From: Thioploca sp.
GTDB taxonomy: Bacteria; Pseudomonadota; Gammaproteobacteria; Beggiatoales; Beggiatoaceae
Assembly: GCA_012032555.1 (NCBI GenBank)
Contig: JAAUSR010000047.1
Coordinates: 1-41,496, forward strand
Direction of reading: 5' to 3'
DNA length: 41,496 nt
Part shown: in pieces, positions 35,362-41,496 of the stretch
Layout: every line of letters begins with the position of its first letter
How positions within the stretch are numbered: position 1 is the stretch's first letter
Notes under the pieces: generated by a model
Seen by the model: the letters and a program-made list of their open reading frames with translations, nothing else
Databases searched by the model: none
What the model was told of the DNA's origin: nothing
Made by a program: the position numbers and the translations under genes

Positions 35362-36204
35362 TTACTCGGTCAATTCGACTTCATCGGTATAAGAATACAC
35401 GGTAATTCCCAACTTAGCCGCGACTTCTTGAGCTTTGTTGTCCACCATGGGAGAAATGACAATCAATCGCTGGGCAGTACGCTGATGCCGGTTTTCATAG
35501 AAGCGAGCCTTGCGCTCAAATAGATACATATCACCTCGACTCATCGAGGATTTAATTTCGACAATCAGTAATTGACCATTGCGAATAATCAAATCTAATT
35601 CAATTTGATCCGGACGACCAAACACTTCACCGGTGTCATCAAACTCATTGACATGAATCACTTCCACTCCGCTTGGAAATTCTTGTAAGATTCCACTAAT
35701 CGCATTACGGAAAGTGTCTTCCGAGTGTAATCCCCAACGGGTACCGAGTGCACCCAGGGTTTGATCATATTTTTTATCGATCTTATTATCGAGGTGACGG
35801 ATCGATTCTAACATTTCGTTAATGACTCGTTGATTAGCTTCCCAACGTTCATCGCTTTCCCGTTTGATCTCCCGCCACTGGCGTTGATTAGCTTCCCAAC
35901 GTTCATCACTTTTTTGTTCCAGTTCCCGCAACTGGCGTTGGTTTTCATCCCATTTACGATTTTGTTCATCCCATTTACGCTCTTGTGCTTCCCATTTACG
36001 CTCTTGCGTTTCCCTCAACTGCCGAATTTCAGCCAGTTGCTGCTGGATAATCTGCATCATTTGGTCAAAACGGCTTTCCGTAGCAGCTTGTTCGGCAAAT
36101 TGAGTACGCCCAATCGTTAATACCCATTCCCGCAAGCTGCTATCTTGTTGGATCAAAGTAGGTAATTCTTTCAAAATGAGTTCTTTAAGTTGCTGCGGTT
36201 CCAT
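35362..36204 (-). CDS. DUF3782 protein: coiled coil plus PD-(D/E)XK nuclease-like domain
   Basis: A 280-residue protein. Residues 1-60 are helical, and residues 60-150 are a highly charged coiled coil built of repeats (EAQERKW DEQNRKW DENQRQL, then SDERWEANQRQWREIKRE and SDERWEANQRVINEM). The C-terminal domain (160-280) has the nuclease-like pattern IELDLIIRNGQLLIVEIKSSM, with Asp and ExK in the right places, and RLIVISPMVDNKAQEVA. DUF3782 proteins occur in large numbers in filamentous cyanobacteria and sulfur bacteria, without a known function. It is divergent from the leucine-rich-repeat gene. Confidence 0.85.
   Translation of the reverse strand: MEPQQLKELILKELPTLIQQDSSLREWVLTIGRTQFAEQAATESRFDQMMQIIQQQLAEIRQLRETQERKWEAQERKWDEQNRKWDENQRQLRELEQKSDERWEANQRQWREIKRESDERWEANQRVINEMLESIRHLDNKIDKKYDQTLGALGTRWGLHSEDTFRNAISGILQEFPSGVEVIHVNEFDDTGEVFGRPDQIELDLIIRNGQLLIVEIKSSMSRGDMYLFERKARFYENRHQRTAQRLIVISPMVDNKAQEVAAKLGITVYSYTDEVELTE
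35828..35936 (-). repeat. 54-bp tandem repeat in the coiled-coil coding region
   Basis: Two copies of an 18-codon unit (DERWEANQR...) start at 35828 and 35882. The first 29 bases of the copies differ at about one position; the rest diverges. A 21-bp (heptad) periodicity follows between about 35940 and 36010. This suggests the coiled-coil length changes by slippage. Confidence 0.7.
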
Positions 36205-36417
36205 CTTTAAGCCTTTATGGTTAGCCCAGTGATTAAATTAATTATACGCTAATTTTCAAAGGTTTTGGTTTCTCAAACCGGACCGGTTTTTAAAACTGGT
36301 CAGGTTTAACACGCCGCTTGTCTCTCTGGGTTAATTATTTTAGACTAACTACGTGAATTATTTTTAACCCTTACTTGGTAGAAAAATTCAATTAAAACAA
36401 TTATTAAAAGCATTAAT

Positions 36418-39400
36418 TTGTGCAACTACCCCGACTGCTTCTGTTTCTGGCTACTGTCACTCGTATTACTATTTTATTCCAGCGGCAGTTGGGCTGACCC
36501 CACCGCCTTTTCTTGTAATCAAGTCACCGATATTTCTCAAAGTGAATGCGAAGCCTTAGTCGCTTTTTATAATCAAACTGCTGGTGAGCATTGGCTCAAT
36601 CACAGCGGCTGGCTGAGCGACACGACCGCCGCTAATTGGTATGGCGTGACGGTCACCAACAATCAAATCACGGAATTAACGCTCGATGACAACCATTTGG
36701 TTGGCACTTTACCGCTAGAGTTATGTCAACTGAGTCAGTTACAAGTTTTGCACTTAGGGCATGATAATCCCGAATCCACTAACCAATTAAGTGGTGAGAT
36801 CCCGGCTTGTTTAGGTCAACTGAGTCAGTTAAAGAGGTTATCTTTAGCGAACAATACGTTGAGTGGTTCGATTCCCGAAACCCTGTGCCAATTAACGCAG
36901 TTGCAATATTTAGATCTCAGTGCGAATGAGTTAATTAATGGCTTAATTCCCAGTTGCTTGGGGGCGAATTTATCTCAATTACGCAGCCTCAATTTGCAAC
37001 AACTCAGTTTAAGCGGTGCGATTCCAACTTCGTTGTGTCAACTCACGTCATTACAAGCTTTACGGCTACAAAGTAATCAATTGAGTGGTGCGATTCCGTC
37101 CTGTTTAGGTCAATTAAACCAGTTAGTGATTTTGTGGCTGTATCACAATCAGTTAAACGGAACCATTCCACCCGAATTATGTCAATTATCGGCGTTAGAA
37201 TATTTGGGCTTAGGACGCAATCAGTTGAGCGGTGCCATTCCAGCGTGCTTGGGAGAAAGTTTATCGAAGTTACAAATTTTGTATTTGAGTTATAACCAAT
37301 TAACCGGTGCGATGCCAGCGACGTTGGGACAGTTGACGGCGTTACGGCAATTGTATTTAGATAACAATCAGTTAGTTGGGCCATTTCCCGAAGCGTTAGT
37401 GGACATGGCTTCTAGTAACACCGATTTTATTCAATTTCATCTCGACAATAATTGGTTGGGTTATGGTGAATGTCAACCGGTACAGCGGTTGATAGCACGA
37501 GGTGGATGGGTGGATACGATTCCTGGTTGGTTTGATGGCGGGTTGGTGCATAGTCCACAAAAGTCGATTTCAGATTTTGAACAGTATTGTCCACCATTGG
37601 CACCGACTTTAACTATCACCAAGGTGGGGTCGGGAACGGTGAGTGGCGAAGGTATTGATTGTGGTGATGATTGTGCCGAAACTTATGAACCTAATCAAAC
37701 AGTGACTTTAACGGCGATTCCTGAACCTGACTTTGAATTTACGGTTTGGGGTGGCGATTGTTCTGGAACTGAATCCACCATAACTTTTTCAATGGATGCC
37801 CATAAAAATTGTCTAGCGCATTTTAATCAACCAGCTTCCTTTATCTGTACCGATGTGCCGCCAAATGAATGTGATGCTTTAGTTACTTTGTATCAACAGA
37901 CTGGTGGAGAAAGTTGGACGAATAAGAGTGGCTGGCTAACTGAAATGTCGGCGAGTAAGTGGTATGGTATTACTGTTACTAATGGGCATGTCACTGAGGT
38001 TAGATTAAGTAAAAATCAATTGGTAGGTAAATTACCCACTGAAATTTGTCAATTGAGCCAATTACAACAGTTGAATTTAGGTGAGTATCGCTCGGGGAAT
38101 CGATTGATTGGTGAAATTCCAATTTGTTTGGGTGAGCTATCTGAACTGCAATTACTTACCTTAGCCTCTAATGAATTTAGTGGTGAAATTCCGCCCCAAT
38201 TAGGTCAATTAAGTCAATTAATTACGTTAGATTTACGCGATAATCCCTTAGAAGGAAGCTTACCAGAGACGCTTTGTGAATTAACGCGCTTAGAGAATCT
38301 ATACCTTGGTGTTGAAATCGACCGGCTAGGATATGCAGGGAGAGGAAAATTAGGTGGATCGATTCCAAATTGTTTTGGAAACTTACTTAATCTAAAAAAA
38401 TTAGATCTTTATTTTTCTCAGTTTGCTGGAGAAATTCCAACTTCCCTCTGTCAACTCGTTAATTTACAAGATTTGGATTTATCGGTAAATTATTTATTAA
38501 GCGGTGAAATTCCAGCTTGCCTTGGCGAACTTACTAATTTAACTAATTTATCATTTTATGTTAACAAATTGACTGGTTCGATTCCAATTGAACTCTGTCA
38601 TCTGAGTCATTTAAACACTTTATCACTTGACCGTAATCAATTAAGTGGAGAAATACCCGATTGTCTTCAAGATTTAACTTTATTAGGCAGCTTAAGTCTT
38701 TTTTCCAATCGGTTTACCGGTCATATTCCTACCGCAATTTGCAACTTAACTCAACTATATCATTTGAGATTGGAAGATAATCAATTAGAGGGTAAAATTC
38801 CAACCTGCATAGGAAACCAGTTATTAAATTTACGGTATTTGTACTTACGAGCCGGTGGTTTTACTGGTCAATTACCTTCTTCCTTTGGTAATCTAATCAA
38901 TTTAAGGAATTTACATCTTAGTAGCAACAAACTCGACAACCAATTACCAGATGAATTTGTTAACATGGTGTTTGCTAATCCGAATTTAGTTCGATTGTCT
39001 TTACAGTATAACCATTTCAATAGTCAAGACTGCCGAGCGCTCCAAATCTTACGTTCGCGAGGTAAGTGGGACATATTTAATCACAGCCCCCAAAACAACG
39101 GCTTCGACTTTGAAGTCGATTGCGCCGCCCTCTCCCTCCACGTCCTTACCGTCACTAAAACTGGCGATGGCAGCGGCACCATCACCGGCGACGGCATCAA
39201 CTGCGGCACCGACTGTGTTGATGCCTACCAAGCCAATACTCAAATTACCTTAACCGCCACTCCGGATGCTAACTCCATTTTTACTGGCTGGATCGGCAAC
39301 TGCCAAGGAACAGATATCACTACCACTTTCACCCTCACCGGCGACCAAACCTGTAACGCCCAGTTTGAACTCCAACCGTTATGTCAGCGAGTAACTGATA

Positions 39401-39837
39401 TTGAATCGGCAGAATGTGAAGCATTAGTGGCTTTTTACCAAGGTAGCGATGGAGATAACTGGAATAATCACGACGGTTGGTTAACCGCGACAACCGTCAA
39501 TGATTGGCATGGCGTCACCGTTCACGATGGGCAAGTTACTGAACTACATCTAGAAAATAACCAATTAGTCGGAACTTTACCAACCGTTGTATGTCAACTG
39601 AGCCATTTAGAAAAATTAACCTTAAATACCAATCAATTAAGCGGAACCTTACCGGCTTGCCTAGGAAGCTTAACTCAACTTGACCTTCACGATAACGCCT
39701 TTACTTCCCCGTTAACTGAAGACTTGATTCAAACGATAGTGTCCAATCTACAACTTCGCCAACTAAATCTCGCGCACAACCAATTGGGTCTGCCCGATTG
39801 CACCGCCATCCAAACTTTGAAACAGCGCGGTGATTAG
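36418..39837 (+). CDS. Giant secreted LRR/B-repeat protein, part before an in-frame TAG
   Basis: A 1139-residue reading frame from a TTG at 36418; no ATG lies in the open frame upstream. A hydrophobic N-terminus (FCFWLLSLVLLFYSSGSWA) looks like a signal peptide. The protein is built of three similar modules. Each has an N-terminal cap (SECEALVAFYNQTAGEHW...GWLSD...WYGVTV), plant-type leucine-rich repeats (NQLSGAIPSCLGQLNQL), a C-terminal cap (RGGW...HSPQ...C) and a B-repeat domain with two Cys pairs (IDCGDDC, GWxGxCxG...C). The modules begin at about residues 32, 477 and 989. The third is cut by the TAG at 39835-39837, and the frame continues on the other side. It is probably a surface or secreted binding protein. 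Confidence 0.85.
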   Translation: MCNYPDCFCFWLLSLVLLFYSSGSWADPTAFSCNQVTDISQSECEALVAFYNQTAGEHWLNHSGWLSDTTAANWYGVTVTNNQITELTLDDNHLVGTLPLELCQLSQLQVLHLGHDNPESTNQLSGEIPACLGQLSQLKRLSLANNTLSGSIPETLCQLTQLQYLDLSANELINGLIPSCLGANLSQLRSLNLQQLSLSGAIPTSLCQLTSLQALRLQSNQLSGAIPSCLGQLNQLVILWLYHNQLNGTIPPELCQLSALEYLGLGRNQLSGAIPACLGESLSKLQILYLSYNQLTGAMPATLGQLTALRQLYLDNNQLVGPFPEALVDMASSNTDFIQFHLDNNWLGYGECQPVQRLIARGGWVDTIPGWFDGGLVHSPQKSISDFEQYCPPLAPTLTITKVGSGTVSGEGIDCGDDCAETYEPNQTVTLTAIPEPDFEFTVWGGDCSGTESTITFSMDAHKNCLAHFNQPASFICTDVPPNECDALVTLYQQTGGESWTNKSGWLTEMSASKWYGITVTNGHVTEVRLSKNQLVGKLPTEICQLSQLQQLNLGEYRSGNRLIGEIPICLGELSELQLLTLASNEFSGEIPPQLGQLSQLITLDLRDNPLEGSLPETLCELTRLENLYLGVEIDRLGYAGRGKLGGSIPNCFGNLLNLKKLDLYFSQFAGEIPTSLCQLVNLQDLDLSVNYLLSGEIPACLGELTNLTNLSFYVNKLTGSIPIELCHLSHLNTLSLDRNQLSGEIPDCLQDLTLLGSLSLFSNRFTGHIPTAICNLTQLYHLRLEDNQLEGKIPTCIGNQLLNLRYLYLRAGGFTGQLPSSFGNLINLRNLHLSSNKLDNQLPDEFVNMVFANPNLVRLSLQYNHFNSQDCRALQILRSRGKWDIFNHSPQNNGFDFEVDCAALSLHVLTVTKTGDGSGTITGDGINCGTDCVDAYQANTQITLTATPDANSIFTGWIGNCQGTDITTTFTLTGDQTCNAQFELQPLCQRVTDIESAECEALVAFYQGSDGDNWNNHDGWLTATTVNDWHGVTVHDGQVTELHLENNQLVGTLPTVVCQLSHLEKLTLNTNQLSGTLPACLGSLTQLDLHDNAFTSPLTEDLIQTIVSNLQLRQLNLAHNQLGLPDCTAIQTLKQRGD

Positions 39838-41376
39838 CTTGACAATGGTTTCATCCACAGCCCCCAAACCAACAGCTTCAACTTTGACACCGATTGCCCA
39901 ACTTTCGCTACCCTAAATATCACCAAATTAGGCAACGGACGTGGTACCGTTAAAGCCAAACGTTCTGGTGATGACTGGACCATCGATTGCCCCGCTACTT
40001 GTACTCAAGCTAGTGAATCCTATGACTTTGACAGTGAAATCCTTTTAAAGGCTATCCCCGCCACTGGTTTTCAATTCGATCACTGGGAGGGCGATTGTAG
40101 CGGCACTCAAAAATCAGTAACGCTGCACCTTGACACCGATAAAACCTGTCAAGCTTATTTTAATCGCGATCCCAACGTGGTCATGCACTCACTAACCCTC
40201 AACACCGTCGGTCAAGGCACAGTTATCAGTCAACCCCTGGCTGGAATTAACTGCCAACCCCAATGTCAAGCCGATTATCTTCCTAATCAGAAAGTCAAAC
40301 TTCAAGCCCAACCGGATCCCAATTACCTCTTCCTCGGCTGGAGTGAAGATTGTCAAGGACTCAATCGCCAAACCACCGTCGTCATGGATGCCGCTAAAAC
40401 TTGTACGGCTACTTTTCAACTCTACAATCCCACCGACTTATTCACCTTAACCCTTACCAAAACCGGTTTAGGACGAGGGAAAATTTGGGGTCGTGTCCAA
40501 GCTGAAAAGACCTCGCTGGCTTGTCAATCTAAATGTCAGCAAATTCAACAAACTTACGCTGCTGGTAGCCCAGTTATCTTAACGGTGCATCCTGATAACG
40601 GGTTTATTTTTACCGGTTGGAGCGGTGATTGCAGCACCGTGGAGGCGAAAACGATAATCCTGATGACTGCGGCGAAAAATTGTACGGCCAATTTTGACCT
40701 GGATCCCAACCTGCCACTTTATCCGTTAACCGTTCAAATCATTGGCACTGGCAAAGGCAAAGTCACCGGACCCGCTTGGGCTGGTGGTCAAGACTGTGGC
40801 AACGATTGCACCGCTTATTACCCGGCTGACGATACCGCTCGATTACGTGCTCGTCCGGCACCGTGTTCAACTTTTCTCGGCTGGAGCGGGGATTGTCAAG
40901 GTGACAAACTGGGCACGACGTTAACTATGACCAAAGAACAAGTCTGTTACGCCCACTTCCAAAGTGAATTGGAACAAGTGGCAACCAGTTTAATTGACGA
41001 ATTTTATGCTCAAGCAACTTTGTCAAGTGGAGCAATTGCCGAACGCTATCCACGAGTTAACAATGAACTGCGCTTAAAAGAGGCTTTCTGGCTAGCGCAA
41101 GTACCGCTGATGCAAATCGATCAACATTTACAAGCCACGCAACTTTGGCCGAGTCAATTTAATGATTTAACTCAATATGGTATGGAACCAGTGGGAGAAT
41201 ATACGCACAGTTTGACCATTCGATCTCAATGGCTAGAGATTCAAGTGGAATTGCAAAATGCTCAGGGCGTAGCGGAATTGGTGGGGATTTTAGTGTATTA
41301 TGGTTTGACACCACCACCGGCGGCGGGAGATTTGGTGCCGGTGTGGTTGCCACGGGAGGTGTTGGGGCAGTGGTAG
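39838..41376 (+). CDS. Giant LRR/B-repeat protein, part after the in-frame TAG
   Basis: The same frame as 36418-39837, continuing for 512 codons. It begins LDNGFIHSPQTNSFNFDTDC, the rest of the LRR cap, so it is the true continuation. Four B-repeat (InlB-like/bacterial repeat) domains follow, each with a 'GW/HW..DC.G' core: FDHWEGDCSG, FLGWSEDCQG, FTGWSGDC and FLGWSGDCQG. A C-terminal domain of about 130 residues (LEQVATSLIDEFYAQATL ... LPREVLGQW) is not recognised. The first ATG in frame is at 40177 (MVMHSL), but this is inside the repeats and has no signal peptide, so a separate functional product is unlikely. Confidence 0.8.
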   Translation, partial: LDNGFIHSPQTNSFNFDTDCPTFATLNITKLGNGRGTVKAKRSGDDWTIDCPATCTQASESYDFDSEILLKAIPATGFQFDHWEGDCSGTQKSVTLHLDTDKTCQAYFNRDPNVVMHSLTLNTVGQGTVISQPLAGINCQPQCQADYLPNQKVKLQAQPDPNYLFLGWSEDCQGLNRQTTVVMDAAKTCTATFQLYNPTDLFTLTLTKTGLGRGKIWGRVQAEKTSLACQSKCQQIQQTYAAGSPVILTVHPDNGFIFTGWSGDCSTVEAKTIILMTAAKNCTANFDLDPNLPLYPLTVQIIGTGKGKVTGPAWAGGQDCGNDCTAYYPADDTARLRARPAPCSTFLGWSGDCQGDKLGTTLTMTKEQVCYAHFQSELEQVATSLIDEFYAQATLSSGAIAERYPRVNNELRLKEAFWLAQVPLMQIDQHLQATQLWPSQFNDLTQYGMEPVGEYTHSLTIRSQWLEIQVELQNAQGVAELVGILVYYGLTPPPAAGDLVPVWLPREVLGQW

Positions 41377-41400
41377 TGGGGGTTTAGTGGCAAAATTTGG

Positions 41401-41429
41401 GGTGGGCAACGCGGCGCTTTTTGCTCACC
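41401..41429. repeat. REP-like hairpin, GGTGGGC type, downstream of the LRR gene
   Basis: GGTGGGCAA and TTGCTCACC pair over 9 bp with one G-T pair around an 11-nt loop. It lies 24 bp after the stop codon and could work as a transcript end for the LRR gene. It is related to the copies at 7451 and 7503. Confidence 0.6.
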
Positions 41430-41460
41430 CGACTGGGCTACTCGGCTCGGCTAAATGGCA

Positions 41461-41496
41461 GTAGGGTAGGGTGCGTTAGGCGGTAGCCATAACGCA
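41461..41496. repeat. REP-like palindrome, GGTGCGTTA type, cut by the window edge
   Basis: GTAGGGTAGGGTGCGTTA followed by TAACGCA at the very end is the same family as 7603-7625. The last bases (expected CC) lie outside the window. Confidence 0.65.

Noticed and set aside
40177-41376. Separate gene starting at ATG 40177
   Set aside because: It is in frame with the LRR gene, begins inside an array of B-repeats and has no signal peptide or ribosome binding site; it is better read as the end of the same gene after the TAG.

Overview
The window looks like chromosomal DNA of an AT-rich gammaproteobacterium, most plausibly a large sulfur bacterium of the Beggiatoa/Thiotrichales group. This is inference from three observations: (i) the mrp-dcd gene pair with a Pseudomonas-like Dcd; (ii) dispersed TAACTGA heptamer repeats, which have been reported in marine Beggiatoaceae; (iii) many signalling genes, PD-(D/E)XK/Uma2-type proteins and palindromic intergenic repeats. 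No rRNA or tRNA was recognised; the only RNA gene called is rnpB.

Layout. 1-3.6 kb: the 5' end of a transposase gene, a short frameshifted ORF, an MFS transporter, a long empty AT-rich spacer and a secreted pentapeptide-repeat protein. 3.6-7.4 kb: an HsdM-like protein without its catalytic motif, a CBS-pair protein, and mrp and dcd in series. 7.4-8.8 kb: a repeat-rich stretch with REP-like palindromes, a 188-bp inverted-repeat element and a broken IS5-like transposase. 8.8-11.4 kb: cysQ, and purH (frameshifted near its 3' end) flanked on both sides by TAACTGA repeat blocks.

11.6-18.6 kb holds the most interesting locus. Four minus-strand genes run in series: a coiled-coil protein, a 1015-residue inner-membrane OmpA-domain protein, a Ras/Rab-like small GTPase (overlapping the OmpA gene by 32 bp) and a hybrid histidine kinase. 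They converge on a class III nucleotide cyclase whose N-terminal sensor and linker resemble those of the kinase. I read this as a GTPase signalling module tied to the cell envelope, with cAMP/cGMP and phosphorelay outputs; its function is unknown.

19-23.4 kb: an internally deleted transposase remnant, a Mth938/DUF498 protein, a TPR protein, RNase P RNA whose P12 helix is built from TAACTGA repeats, and a MASE1-PAS-GGDEF-EAL protein split by a 1-nt frameshift. 23.9-27 kb: a glycosyltransferase, a PD-(D/E)XK-like protein, a methyltransferase and a Uma2 protein, all co-directional. 27.4-31.6 kb: apbE (frameshifted) divergent from polA. 31.9-36.2 kb: a membrane sensor kinase, a cytochrome P450 and a coiled-coil DUF3782 nuclease-like protein. 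36.4-41.4 kb: one very long secreted protein of plant-type leucine-rich repeats and bacterial B-repeats, interrupted by a single in-frame TAG where its own repeats have tryptophan.

Several genes (purH, GGDEF-EAL, apbE, a transposase, a small ORF) carry single-nucleotide frame breaks. At least the purH break, in a T-run of a housekeeping gene, may be an assembly or sequencing error, so these genes should not be called dead without read support.
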